From assembly GCA_017465605.1 (NCBI GenBank), contig JAFTVW010000038.1, positions 52,096-116,095 on the forward strand: a stretch of 64,000 nucleotides of DNA, given 5' to 3'. The DNA is from Alistipes sp. Lineage in GTDB: Bacteria; Bacteroidota; Bacteroidia; Bacteroidales; Rikenellaceae. Numbering within the stretch: the stretch's first letter is position 1; every line of letters begins with the position of its first letter. Under the pieces are notes generated by a model. It was not told the origin of the DNA, searched no databases, and saw nothing but the letters and a program-made list of their open reading frames with translations. Below, in pieces: positions 43,084-51,600 of the stretch. The position numbers and the translations under genes are program-made.

Positions 43084-44547
43084 ATGAAGAGATTTTTCCT
43101 TTTGTTGAGTGCTCTGTTTGTGTCGGTGGCGGTATTTTCATCGTGCAGCGGTGAGATGGAGGACTCTTATGTGGTTTTAGCCTCTTCGGCAGTTAAGCAA
43201 GATGCCGAGTGGTTGAAGGTTGCCGAGACCCTGACTGCTAAGCACAGTGCCGATTTGGTGTTCTATGACAAAGCTCCACGCGAGGCTCTTGCTGAGTTGC
43301 AGAAACTTACTCCTCGCTATGTGGCCATCGTTGAGAAGCCCGAAAATCTGGATAAGGATTTTGTTATAGATATGCACCACGTTAGCCGCGAGGTTGATGA
43401 GGATATCTATGCCGATTTCTTGTGGGGTATGATTACAGGCTACGATGCAGCTGCTGCTATGAAGATGCTTGATAATAGCACCGAGCCACTGCTTGTAAAA
43501 GATGCCGTTGCGACCATTATGGAGCTCAATAGCGCAAAGTGGTTCGATAACTATGCTTGGGTTGATGACCATAAACGCGGTTTGTGGGGTCAGAAGCGTG
43601 GTCGTACATCGGCTGTTGAGACCGATTCTATGGATACAAAGGTGACATTGAAGAAGTTTACCGACCTCTACGAGGCATACGATCCCGATTTGATTGTCAC
43701 TGCGGCTCACGCCACACAGCGCAATTTGGAGATGCCTTTCTCGCTCGGTAACCTTCGTCCAAAAGATGGTAAGTTGTATGCTGACGACCATTTTGCAAAG
43801 ACTAAGTGGGATTTGAAGGAGAGCGGCAAGCGCAGAGTATATTTCGCTGTTGGTAACTGCTTGATTGGCGATGTTAACAACACAAAGGAGAGTATGGCTA
43901 TTGCTTGGATGAATGGCTCAAATGCTGCTACAATGATTGGTTATGTAGTTACAACTTGGCACGGCCGTAATGGCTGGGGAGGTTTGAAATATTGGGTAAC
44001 AAGCCCCGACCGCTACACTTTGGCTGAGGCTATCTATATGAATCAGCAGGACTTCTTGCACCAACAGAACGAGTGGTTTCCATCGCTTATCAAGGAGAAT
44101 TATCCTGCTTTTGGTCGTGATGAATTCCGTTTGGCTCGTAAGCGTATGCGCGAAGTTATGGGCGAAGATTTCACTATGGAGCATATTGGATTCTGGCACG
44201 ATCGCGATGTGTTGGCATATTACGGCGACCCCAAGTGGGAGGTACGTTTGCAGGCAGTAGAGGCTGAGAAGGATTACACCGTAACATCGGAGATTAAGGG
44301 CGGAAAGTGCATCGTAACTGTCAAGACCTCTGAGAACTTCAACCTCGAAAGAATGAAGGGCGATAAGTTTAAGCAGGAGCACGTGCTTGACCTTCCTTTC
44401 AACTACTTCTTCCCCAAGCGTTTGAAGAATCCTCGTTTGGCCGACGGTCAGGAGTGGAAGGCTGTTGTTGACGAGAACTTCCTTCTTGTCTATAATGCCG
44501 ACTTCGAGCCTAATAAGACATACGAGATTGTCATCGACCTGAATTAA
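43084..44547 (+). CDS. Lipoprotein with possible clan-CD (C25-like) cysteine peptidase fold
   Basis: 487 residues; lipoprotein signal with Cys21 (FSSCSGE). The region ~90-330 has the alternating strand-helix order of a caspase-like fold: DLIVTAAHATQRN (His209), 50 residues later the hydrophobic strand VYFAVGNCLIGDV (Cys259), then AIAWMNGSNAATMIGYVV. A His followed by a hydrophobic-strand Cys is the clan-CD pattern seen in gingipains, though the usual His-Gly is here His-Ala. The C-terminal ~120 residues look like an Ig-like beta domain. Codon bias is similar to the preceding highly expressed gene. A TACCTTTG -7 box lies at 43047-43054. Confidence 0.55.
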   Translation: MKRFFLLLSALFVSVAVFSSCSGEMEDSYVVLASSAVKQDAEWLKVAETLTAKHSADLVFYDKAPREALAELQKLTPRYVAIVEKPENLDKDFVIDMHHVSREVDEDIYADFLWGMITGYDAAAAMKMLDNSTEPLLVKDAVATIMELNSAKWFDNYAWVDDHKRGLWGQKRGRTSAVETDSMDTKVTLKKFTDLYEAYDPDLIVTAAHATQRNLEMPFSLGNLRPKDGKLYADDHFAKTKWDLKESGKRRVYFAVGNCLIGDVNNTKESMAIAWMNGSNAATMIGYVVTTWHGRNGWGGLKYWVTSPDRYTLAEAIYMNQQDFLHQQNEWFPSLIKENYPAFGRDEFRLARKRMREVMGEDFTMEHIGFWHDRDVLAYYGDPKWEVRLQAVEAEKDYTVTSEIKGGKCIVTVKTSENFNLERMKGDKFKQEHVLDLPFNYFFPKRLKNPRLADGQEWKAVVDENFLLVYNADFEPNKTYEIVIDLN

Positions 44548-44669
44548 AAAACCGTCTAATGTGGCTCTTTTGACATCTTGCTCGTTCTCGAAATCCTCAT
44601 TTACACATAGTAAACTGCGGTTTCTCGAACTTCGGCAATCTTCAAAATAGCCTACATTATACGATTTTT
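44548..44669 (+). repeat. Single copy of the ~124-bp imperfect-palindrome element
   Basis: It begins directly after the stop codon. The left arm (44548-44564) and right arm (44651-44669) pair with a few mismatches and end in TTTTT. Inside lies an imperfect hairpin (44584-44630) with AATCCTCA and CTGCGGTTT on opposite sides near the apex. The same internal sequences, with different but matching stems, occur in the tandem array at 58224-58643. The whole element folds as a long hairpin and could also terminate transcription. Confidence 0.65.
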
Positions 44670-44701
44670 ATGGGTGGTGTGGCTCTTTTGGCGTCTGCCT
44701 T

Positions 44702-44764
44702 GAAATTCAAAATTCAAAATTCAAAATTTAAGAAAAGTCCTGTCTGACGTTAGACAGGACTTTT
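44702..44764 (+). terminator. (AATTCAAA)n plus terminator hairpin, family copy A
   Basis: Three AATTCAAA repeats (44702-44728) precede a 13-bp stem (44733-44745 with 44752-44764) between convergent genes. This copy lacks the ATCGA loop of the other three but keeps the TGTCT...AGACA stem. Confidence 0.75.
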
Positions 44765-44783
44765 GCATTTTTGCCAAAGTATT

Positions 44784-45419
44784 TTACTCAATTATCAACT
44801 CCTCGGTTGTGAGCTTCGGCACATAATGTACACCCTCTTGGCGATAGTAGTTGTGGCTCTCGTTAGCTGTGATGTCCGTAAGTACAATATTATCTTTTCC
44901 CCTGCCTATGGCCAGAATCATAAGTGGCTCGTAGGGTAGGTTAAATTGCTCTTTTATGCATTGTTTGTCGAATGCCGCTATGCAGATTCCATTGAGCCCA
45001 ATCTCTGTGGCTTGGAGTAGCATACTTTGCGCCGAGATACCCAAATCTATATCCACAAAGCGACTCTCCTCCACAGTCGAGCAGATGATTATAAATGCTC
45101 TGGGCTCGCTGCCTGTAGCGGGCAGATGCAATTCAGGCAGGGCAGCACCCAATTTGATGTGGGGTAGAACTTTGTCGGCCTCGTCGCTAAGTACCATACG
45201 AAATCTCAGTACCTGCTGATTGCGGGCCGATGGGGTATAGCGGTTAACCTCTATTATTCGTCGCAATTGGTCTTCTCGCACCTGAAACGAGACATCGTAG
45301 GCACGGTGACTGCGGTTGCGAAGGAGTAGTTTCGAGAGTGATGGGTGGCTCTTGCGGCTCTTTGTGGCGGAAGCGGCATAATGGTCCTCCATCTTCTTAC
45401 CCAGATAGTTGTCTGCCAT
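44784..45419 (-). CDS. Nitroreductase-family protein in the B12 operon
   Basis: 211 residues. The FMN-binding nitroreductase fold is suggested by NRSHRAYDVSFQVRED, RYTPSARNQQVLRF and the later LGISAQSMLLQATEIGLNGICIAAF and LMILAIGRGKD. It starts 2 bp after the btuB-like stop and so is the last gene of the B12 operon. It could reduce the corrin or process an alkyl ligand, but this is inferred only from context. The sequence is not a good match to BluB (the DMB-forming nitroreductase relative). Cytoplasmic, no signal peptide. Confidence 0.8.
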   Translation of the reverse strand: MADNYLGKKMEDHYAASATKSRKSHPSLSKLLLRNRSHRAYDVSFQVREDQLRRIIEVNRYTPSARNQQVLRFRMVLSDEADKVLPHIKLGAALPELHLPATGSEPRAFIIICSTVEESRFVDIDLGISAQSMLLQATEIGLNGICIAAFDKQCIKEQFNLPYEPLMILAIGRGKDNIVLTDITANESHNYYRQEGVHYVPKLTTEELIIE

Positions 45420-45420
45420 A

Positions 45421-47520
45421 TTATTCTCTATTTTTATTGCCCCATTTTGGGGTTATTCCCAAAAATACCTCAAAGTTGATTCCGGGCATAGGTCGTGAAA
45501 GCACCGAGAGGTACTCCTCGTCGAAAAGGTTGTTTATCGAGCCCTTAATCGAAAGGTCGGCCCAAGTTGTGTTGATGCCCTTTTCGATGGTGATATTGTT
45601 CATATAATACTTCGGCAGGTTGCCCGATAGCGAGAGGTCGTTGCTCGACATAGTGTATCGCTCGCTGTAATGACACCATTTGTATAGCAAATTCCAACTG
45701 CGCCAGCCAAGTCGGGCAGTTGCTGTTGCTGTGTATTCGGGAACGTAGGGGAGTTGCTTGCCAACCGATTTGTCGGCTGGTGACATCGGCTCTCCATCGT
45801 TGAGTGATGGAGTCCACGAGAAGTTGGCATTTATGCCCAAACTCCACTCCTTCGAGAGCATTACATCTAAGTTCGCCTCGGCCTCCACACCGTAGGCGTG
45901 TACACGCTTGATATTGCGCGGAGAGAAGAATCCCTTTGTTGTGGGAAGCCATATAATCCAGTCGTCAACATAAGAGTCAAACCACGTTGCCGAAGCGGTC
46001 AACGAATAACTCTCGCTCTTGCCAATACCCATCTCTGCTCCCACATCGTAGGTCCAACCGTTCTCTTTTTTAAGGTCGGGGTTACCACCCGGCAAGAAAT
46101 AGAGGTCGTTGAGCGATGGGAATCTGAAATTGCGTGATACCGAGGCTTTTGCCACCACATTCCCTTTCCTCGAAAGCACTCCATCAATAAATAGCGCAGG
46201 GATAAATGGTGTCCACTCGGTGCCGAACATATCTTCGCGCAGTACGGCCGAGATGCCCAAACGCTCGTTGGGTTTCCATTTGGCCGAAACCGACCCTGTG
46301 AGTTCTATGCGGCCCTTGTCGTAGCCAACGATTGCTCGGTTGCCCTCTTGTAGGATAATATTTTTATCTTGACTCCTTACGAAGTGTTGATGAGCTGTCA
46401 GATTTGCCGTAAAGAGCCATTTGCTGCCGATGTAGTATTCGCCACCTAATTGGCCATAGAAGGTGTTGACGTTGCTGCGTGAGCGGGTCATCGATGCCAT
46501 ATATCCGTTGCCCATATCGCGTTTGTAGTCGTAGGCGAGCCAAGTGTGAATGTAACCTGCTTTGGCTGCTACTTTCCAATCGTTACGCAGATGGTCCCAC
46601 GAGAGAACTCCTCGGAAGGTGTGTTCACGTTGGCGATTGTCGAAGTCGTGCTCATCGCCATAATCAGTTGTGAGCATCTGTAACTCACGATTCGAGTTGA
46701 TGTACCACGCATTAAGGCCGAATCTATCGCCTCGGCCCGTATTGTAATAGGCCTCTTGCAAAATGTGTAAATCCTTGAAAGAGCCGCTTTTATTACGCTC
46801 GGTGGGGTAGTATTGTCCAACGATGTTCATCTGCTCATCGTAGATGTTCTCTTTTTTGTCACGATTGCGATATTTATATTCGTTGGGCGATGACGAGTAA
46901 ACCACTCTTGTCGAAAGCTGCCAATTACGATTGCCGTATGTTAGGCGCAGAAACTCATCGAAGGTCTTGAACGAGCCTACACCTTGAACGTATTGCAGGC
47001 CAAATCCATCGGCCGAGGCTGGTGTCGTGGCGAGTTTTACTGCTCCGCCCAATCCTCCGCCTGTATCGTTCACCGAAGATGTGCCGTGAAGAAGCGAGGC
47101 ATCGTCGATAAAATACGATGGAATCATCGAAAAGTCGGTCATACCCAACATCGGGTTATTGATTTTCATTCCGTTCCAACTCACCTGTGTATGCGACGGT
47201 GAGGTGCCACGAAACGCCACTGTCGAGAGTGTTGCACGTCCGAAGCTCTTTACGAAAATCGAGGAGTTGAAGGCCAGAACGTCGGCAAACGAAAGTGCGA
47301 CATTCTCTTTTAATACCACCGAATCGAATTTGGTTTGTTGCACGCCAATCTCTTTCATCGGGCGGTCGGCCACCACGCTCACCTCGCGAATTGTGATGTT
47401 GCGTTGCGGCGTTTGGTTTTGAGCCTGCTTTTGGCTTTGGCTTTGTGCCGAGCCTGCAAACGGGCAGAGCAAAAGAGCAATTGCTGTTAATATTATATAT
47501 ATGTGTCTGCTTAATCTCAT
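45421..47520 (-). CDS. btuB: TonB-dependent receptor, BtuB-like
   Basis: 699 residues with a signal peptide (cleavage near residue 25, FAGSAQS). The plug domain (about 45-165) has FADVLAFNSSIFVKSFG and STVAFRGTSPSHTQVSWNG; the barrel (170-699) ends ITPKWGNKNRE, without a canonical terminal Phe. No SusC-type N-terminal extension is present, in line with a vitamin receptor. Placement next to a BtuG-like propeller and behind a cobalamin riboswitch argues strongly for B12 (corrinoid) uptake across the outer membrane, powered by TonB. No btuC/btuD/btuF inner-membrane transporter is in this window. Confidence 0.88.
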   Translation of the reverse strand: MRLSRHIYIILTAIALLLCPFAGSAQSQSQKQAQNQTPQRNITIREVSVVADRPMKEIGVQQTKFDSVVLKENVALSFADVLAFNSSIFVKSFGRATLSTVAFRGTSPSHTQVSWNGMKINNPMLGMTDFSMIPSYFIDDASLLHGTSSVNDTGGGLGGAVKLATTPASADGFGLQYVQGVGSFKTFDEFLRLTYGNRNWQLSTRVVYSSSPNEYKYRNRDKKENIYDEQMNIVGQYYPTERNKSGSFKDLHILQEAYYNTGRGDRFGLNAWYINSNRELQMLTTDYGDEHDFDNRQREHTFRGVLSWDHLRNDWKVAAKAGYIHTWLAYDYKRDMGNGYMASMTRSRSNVNTFYGQLGGEYYIGSKWLFTANLTAHQHFVRSQDKNIILQEGNRAIVGYDKGRIELTGSVSAKWKPNERLGISAVLREDMFGTEWTPFIPALFIDGVLSRKGNVVAKASVSRNFRFPSLNDLYFLPGGNPDLKKENGWTYDVGAEMGIGKSESYSLTASATWFDSYVDDWIIWLPTTKGFFSPRNIKRVHAYGVEAEANLDVMLSKEWSLGINANFSWTPSLNDGEPMSPADKSVGKQLPYVPEYTATATARLGWRSWNLLYKWCHYSERYTMSSNDLSLSGNLPKYYMNNITIEKGINTTWADLSIKGSINNLFDEEYLSVLSRPMPGINFEVFLGITPKWGNKNRE

Positions 47521-47532
47521 CTTAGCCTAAGT

Positions 47533-48609
47533 TTATCTCCAACAAAATGCTCCGGGGATAATTCCCACATAGAATTCATCAAGCAATTCGCCTGTGGCCG
47601 AATAACGATACACCTTGCCTTGCTGCTGGTAGTCGATGGCATCGGCAATATAGACATCTCCGTTGTGAGGATTCACCGTAAGACCGTAATACAGGGTTTC
47701 GGCATAGCGCAAAAATGGCTTAACTGGAAGGCTCTCGTCGAAAACCGACATCTGCCACACATCATCGTTGAGCCAATAAATTTTGTCGCGTGAGCCGTTT
47801 ATCTGTATCTCAGAAGGGGCATCACCTCGGCGAAATTGGAATTGCTTTTCAATGGTGAAACTCTCGGCATCGATGCAGTAGAGCGAGGGAGCTTCGTAGC
47901 CGTAGGGTGAGCCTTCGTAACCGCCATCGGTTATTGTCCACAATTTGTTGTTGCAGTCCAAAACCAGCGATGTAGGTTGTATGCCAACTTCCAATTCTGC
48001 TACCACCTTGTCGGTCTCGGTGTCAATTTTTAGGATTCTGTTTTGGTACGACCAACAGTTTACATAGAGATATTTGCCGTATTGCACCATTTGCTCTGTT
48101 GAGCCGCTCTCCATTGTCATATTGGGACACTCAATATAGCCCGTAACCTCGAATCGTTTGGGGTTGACTACGAAGATTCTATTGTCCCAAATCTGTGTGA
48201 TGTAGGCCTTCTCGTCGGAGATGAAGTGAATGTAGCGTGGCGAGGTGAGATTGGTGATGCGGCCTATCTCCTTGAATGTAGAGAGGTCGATGGCAAATAC
48301 AACGTGCGAGTTGTTGACCACAATCCAACCCACATTGTTGCGCACGACCATCGATTGCGCCACATCGCCCAACTTCATAGCGTTGGCACGATAAAACACC
48401 TCGTTTTGAATCTCTTTGGTTGCGGGATTGTAGTATGAAAGCGAGGCATTGCCATATTGGAAATTTCCCTCGTTCGTAATGAACAACCCCTCGCCCGAAG
48501 TGTTGAACTCCTCGCTTTGGCCATACTCCCACTTCATACACGAACTGCATAGCAAGGTTATTGCTATGCAGAGTGTAAGTGCGATTTTATGTAAAATCGT
48601 TATCTTCAT
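47533..48609 (-). CDS. btuG: BtuG-like surface beta-propeller lipoprotein (DUF5074)
   Basis: 358 residues; lipoprotein signal ending LLCSSCMKW (Cys24). A YncE/DUF5074-like seven-bladed propeller covers ~35-358: GEGLFITNEGNFQYGNASLSYY, ATKEIQNEVF, TSPRYIHFISDEKAYITQIW, VGIQPTSLVLDCNNKLW, and NPHNGDVYIADAIDY. BtuG proteins of gut Bacteroides are surface lipoproteins that bind corrinoids with very high affinity and hand them to BtuB. The gene is 13 bp upstream of the btuB-like gene in the same operon, which is the known arrangement. Confidence 0.85.
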   Translation of the reverse strand: MKITILHKIALTLCIAITLLCSSCMKWEYGQSEEFNTSGEGLFITNEGNFQYGNASLSYYNPATKEIQNEVFYRANAMKLGDVAQSMVVRNNVGWIVVNNSHVVFAIDLSTFKEIGRITNLTSPRYIHFISDEKAYITQIWDNRIFVVNPKRFEVTGYIECPNMTMESGSTEQMVQYGKYLYVNCWSYQNRILKIDTETDKVVAELEVGIQPTSLVLDCNNKLWTITDGGYEGSPYGYEAPSLYCIDAESFTIEKQFQFRRGDAPSEIQINGSRDKIYWLNDDVWQMSVFDESLPVKPFLRYAETLYYGLTVNPHNGDVYIADAIDYQQQGKVYRYSATGELLDEFYVGIIPGAFCWR

Positions 48610-48636
48610 CTTCGTAATATCTTCTCTGTTCGGTCG

Positions 48637-49593
48637 TTATTCTACCGTCTCCATCATCGAGTAGTCGTAGAATCCCAGCACCTCGGTCGAAAGTTCGCCA
48701 AGCCAACCGCTTTTTGCATTTACAGCGGTCTGCACCTTCACAAAATCGATAAATTCCAAATCCACCGAATTGCCTTTCTGGTCGATAGCATCAGCTATGC
48801 GGAAACGATTGATAGCCGTAGCTTTGCCCTTCGAGTCGGTAGCTCTATCTATCGGGCTAAAATTGTCGGCATATCCCCAATCGTATTCGGGCTGTACCCA
48901 CATCGTACCTTTGCCCGACTTGTCGTAGTTGCGAGCTTCGAGGCGAGTTCCCGTTAGGGTGTAGCTGTCGGCCGTAATCCACGCGGGGTAGTAGTAAGGC
49001 TGCTGGTGAAAGGCTTTCAGGTAATCAATCTCGCCACTTCCTCCCTCGCTGTCGCTCCACTTGACGGGTTGCTCAGGCGAGTCGGGACGGTAGTAGGTCA
49101 CCGAGTAGTTGCGCAGAGTGCTCTTTTTGCCAACCTCCGAGCCTCGCAACTCGTACCAAGTGTCGTTGGGCTCGCCATCGCCATTCTCGTCTTGCATAAC
49201 CCACACAATACCCGGCTCCGATGAGCCACTGAACGAGTTTCCCTTGATGGCTATGTCGTAGCCGTGATTGTTGTCGATACTATGGTCGAAACCAACCACG
49301 ATGTAGCCTCCGTAACCGCCCAACGATATGAATGCGCCTTTGCTCAGTCGCTCCTCAGCGTAAGCTGCGGCATCGGCTGCGGTTGATTCGTTGCCTGTAA
49401 AACCTCCCGTTCTTGTCTCGCCAATAAACTGCCCGGGGGCAGGGGTGTACTCAAAAACTTTTGACCACTCGGCCGAAGAGTTCTCGCTCTTGGCGCGATA
49501 GTGATTTTCCTCATACGTTGCCTCGATTACATCGTCTTTATTGCAAGACGATGTAATCATTGCAACTACAAACATACACAAAATTTTCCTCAT
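48637..49593 (-). CDS. Surface lipoprotein of the B12 locus, unknown family
   Basis: 318 residues with a lipoprotein signal (Cys17 in MITSSCNKD). The body (about 45-315) is beta-rich: QFIGETRTGGFTGNES, LGGYGGYIVVGFDH, an Asp-rich DENGDGEPNDTWYEL that resembles a calcium-binding loop, WVQPEYDWGYADN and FIDFVKVQTAVN. I do not know a named family, though similar proteins are seen in B12 uptake loci of Bacteroides. It is 28 bp upstream of btuG and 25 bp downstream of the DUF4465 gene. It may help capture corrinoids at the surface; not shown by sequence alone. Confidence 0.7.
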   Translation of the reverse strand: MRKILCMFVVAMITSSCNKDDVIEATYEENHYRAKSENSSAEWSKVFEYTPAPGQFIGETRTGGFTGNESTAADAAAYAEERLSKGAFISLGGYGGYIVVGFDHSIDNNHGYDIAIKGNSFSGSSEPGIVWVMQDENGDGEPNDTWYELRGSEVGKKSTLRNYSVTYYRPDSPEQPVKWSDSEGGSGEIDYLKAFHQQPYYYPAWITADSYTLTGTRLEARNYDKSGKGTMWVQPEYDWGYADNFSPIDRATDSKGKATAINRFRIADAIDQKGNSVDLEFIDFVKVQTAVNAKSGWLGELSTEVLGFYDYSMMETVE

Positions 49594-49617
49594 ATTATGA
49601 TATTTATCATAAATTCA

Positions 49618-51210
49618 TTAGAATTGAACGGCTATATCGTCGTAAGCGAAGTATCCGGGGATTACCAATCCATATTCTCCATAGCCATTATCTCCTGCTT
49701 CAAGGTTGAATTCAACTTTGACAACCTTTCCCAATCCTGTCAAATCCCATTTAGTCCAATCGGTCACAATTTGTTTCCCTTTATCCAAAAGGCAGAACTT
49801 AACAACTGTTGGGTCTTCATCTTCATCAGTTTCATATCCATATGCAACAACCCAAAATTGACTGTCATCGGTAAATTCATAACTGCCACCAAATCCTTGT
49901 TCTCCGCTTACTAAAATGTTATATGCATATGTGGTGTTTGTTACATACATATGGTCGATAACTCTTGCTATTCCATCGTGGAAATAGAGATTCGGTAAAC
50001 CTTGTGGAGAGTTTTCAAATTCGTACTGAGGTGGGTCAACATATCCAAACTGAGTACAGAAATTATCAGATCCATTAGCTCCACCATCTACATTGTACGC
50101 TTGAAGATCGTACATATGATTGCCTTGTTCTTGATAGTTTGTGCCTACAAAATTTGATATTCCTGCATGACCTGCACCCATTCCATAATCAGATATAATA
50201 TTAGTACATGCTAATTCTGTATTACCTGCGTCGTGCCAAGAATATAGGTTATGCATATTGCCATATTGACCATCAGTAGGAATGTAGTCACTCCATTTAG
50301 CTATCGTTTTTGGGTATGAAACATTATCATATATATCCCAATCATAATACGAAATCACAATATCGTGTGTCTCGAACTTTGTATCCTCGTCCTCAAATGT
50401 CAAAACTCGCAATTCGCGGTAATCGGTAAGTTGTGCCTCACTGATGTTAGCTGAAATCTTTTGAGTCCTGCCTGCGGGAAGTTCCTTTCCTGAAAGAGTT
50501 TGGGTGTAGTATTTAGTGTTACCACCCACGTTCAATTTATAAACAACCTTAACACTCTTGTCCGAAAGGTTGGCTGGCAAAACAACCATTGCCCATACAT
50601 TTTCATTAGTGGCTGAAAGAGGCTGGCCGATAGTTAATGTTACTTCGCTGCTGCCTTCGCTTACCACGCCAAATTCAGAGACATTCCAAGTAGCTTTACC
50701 TGCAATATTCACTCCGTCGGCATTGACCGAAACGGTTTCCAATGTAGCATTAGCGATGCTTGTAGTGGTATTAAACCATAAATAAGCCGTAGCGTGCGAG
50801 AGAGTAAATTCCCCATCTTCTACTGTCGCATAACCAAAATCTCCATTCTGGCCCAAGTTGTTTGCAATGCTCTGCGAGGCGGGTACATTGGCCTGTGTAG
50901 CCGATGTGCCTGTCATATTGTAGTAGATAGTGCTTTCAGGTTCACTTGCGAATGTGAACGATGCCGAGCCATCGTTGTTGATTACAGCCTCTGTGCTCTT
51001 CTCTGAGCCCGACCAAATCTTGTCGCCCTCGCTCCAAACAAATGGGATTTTATTGTTGACATTGTCGGGTGTGTCAAATGCAGTGCGAGTATCGTTTGAG
51101 GTATAGCCTGTGAGAGTGAATGTTGCTGGCGCAACATCGGTTGTTGAATCCTCTTTGCTGCAACCAGCCATCAGCGCAGCAATTGCCAATATGGAAAATA
51201 TCTTTTTCAT
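49618..51210 (-). CDS. Fimbrillin-like + DUF4465 surface lipoprotein, first large gene of the B12 operon
   Basis: 530 residues; lipoprotein signal (Cys17 in LMAGCSKE). Residues ~25-260 resemble a fimbrillin-like domain (NDTRTAF, FVWSEGDKIWSG, ELPAGRTQKISANI). Residues ~270-530 are a DUF4465 domain: LRVLTFEDEDTKFE, GHAGISNFVG, DHMYVTNTTYAYN, SQFWVVAYGY, VEFNLEAGDNGYGEYG, IPGYFAYDDIAV. DUF4465 proteins are found in surface loci of Bacteroidota, including B12 loci. The N-terminal domain is shared with the gene at 11091, and both are preceded by the same small peptide. A role in corrinoid binding is plausible from the riboswitch; no direct evidence. Confidence 0.78.
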   Translation of the reverse strand: MKKIFSILAIAALMAGCSKEDSTTDVAPATFTLTGYTSNDTRTAFDTPDNVNNKIPFVWSEGDKIWSGSEKSTEAVINNDGSASFTFASEPESTIYYNMTGTSATQANVPASQSIANNLGQNGDFGYATVEDGEFTLSHATAYLWFNTTTSIANATLETVSVNADGVNIAGKATWNVSEFGVVSEGSSEVTLTIGQPLSATNENVWAMVVLPANLSDKSVKVVYKLNVGGNTKYYTQTLSGKELPAGRTQKISANISEAQLTDYRELRVLTFEDEDTKFETHDIVISYYDWDIYDNVSYPKTIAKWSDYIPTDGQYGNMHNLYSWHDAGNTELACTNIISDYGMGAGHAGISNFVGTNYQEQGNHMYDLQAYNVDGGANGSDNFCTQFGYVDPPQYEFENSPQGLPNLYFHDGIARVIDHMYVTNTTYAYNILVSGEQGFGGSYEFTDDSQFWVVAYGYETDEDEDPTVVKFCLLDKGKQIVTDWTKWDLTGLGKVVKVEFNLEAGDNGYGEYGLVIPGYFAYDDIAVQF

Positions 51211-51248
51211 TGTTGTAAGGTTTTGAAATTAAACAATTTTGTTAGAGT

Positions 51249-51362
51249 CTATTCCCAAGGGTCAATTGGTGACTCTCCAGGTCCGCCACTTTGGGCAAAT
51301 CCCTTTTCTACTGCAATTTCAATAACCTCGACTTCGGGGCTGATGTAAGTTTGTTTCTCCAT
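51249..51362 (-). CDS. Small conserved peptide, 37 aa, at the head of the B12 operon
   Basis: ATG at 51362; 37 residues beginning MEKQTYISPEVEVIEIAVEK, then GFAQSGG (21-27) and the tail PGESPIDPWE. The first 27 residues match the peptide at 12814 at 19 positions, and the tails differ apart from an acidic, Trp-containing end. It lies between the riboswitch leader and the fimbrillin-like/DUF4465 gene, 38 bp from the latter. No signal sequence. A leader peptide controlling the next gene, a co-secreted partner, or a precursor of a modified peptide are all possible; I cannot choose. Confidence 0.75.
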   Translation of the reverse strand: MEKQTYISPEVEVIEIAVEKGFAQSGGPGESPIDPWE

Positions 51363-51363
51363 A

Positions 51364-51428
51364 CAAAAAAATATTTTGAGTTAATAATTCTCTGCTTGGG
51401 CGCAGGTGATGGAATTATCGACTCAAAA
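51364..51428 (-). terminator. Terminator/attenuator hairpin before the small peptide
   Basis: An 8-bp and a 7-bp stem separated by a 2x2 internal loop (51374-51390 with 51412-51428) are followed leftward by TATTTTTTTGT and then the ATG at 51362. It lies 170 bases below the riboswitch and may be its expression platform. The same arrangement (hairpin, T-run, peptide) is seen at 12971-13007. Confidence 0.7.
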
Positions 51429-51600
51429 CTCTTTTTTGCACTGCTTTGCGAGCTATTGTGCGCCAAAATGATGGGTTAGGATTCACTTTTGGCCTGCCTA
51501 CAATACACCTTCTGCAAGATGCGCTTGTGCGTAAAAACATACGGATAAAAATAGTTTTGATTCTCACCCGTACACCTGCAGGCCCAAATCCAATAATGCA
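51429..51600 (-). other. Structured leader between riboswitch and attenuator
   Basis: No convincing gene. GGCCTGC (51491-51497) can pair with GCAGGCC (51578-51584), closing a ~95-base domain that also contains a CGTATG-rich small hairpin. It might link ligand binding to the hairpin at 51374-51428. Confidence 0.45.

Noticed and set aside
44784-45419. BluB (5,6-dimethylbenzimidazole synthase) for the B12-operon nitroreductase
   Set aside because: It is in the same superfamily, but the BluB-type N-terminal motifs are not seen; only the general nitroreductase pattern fits.
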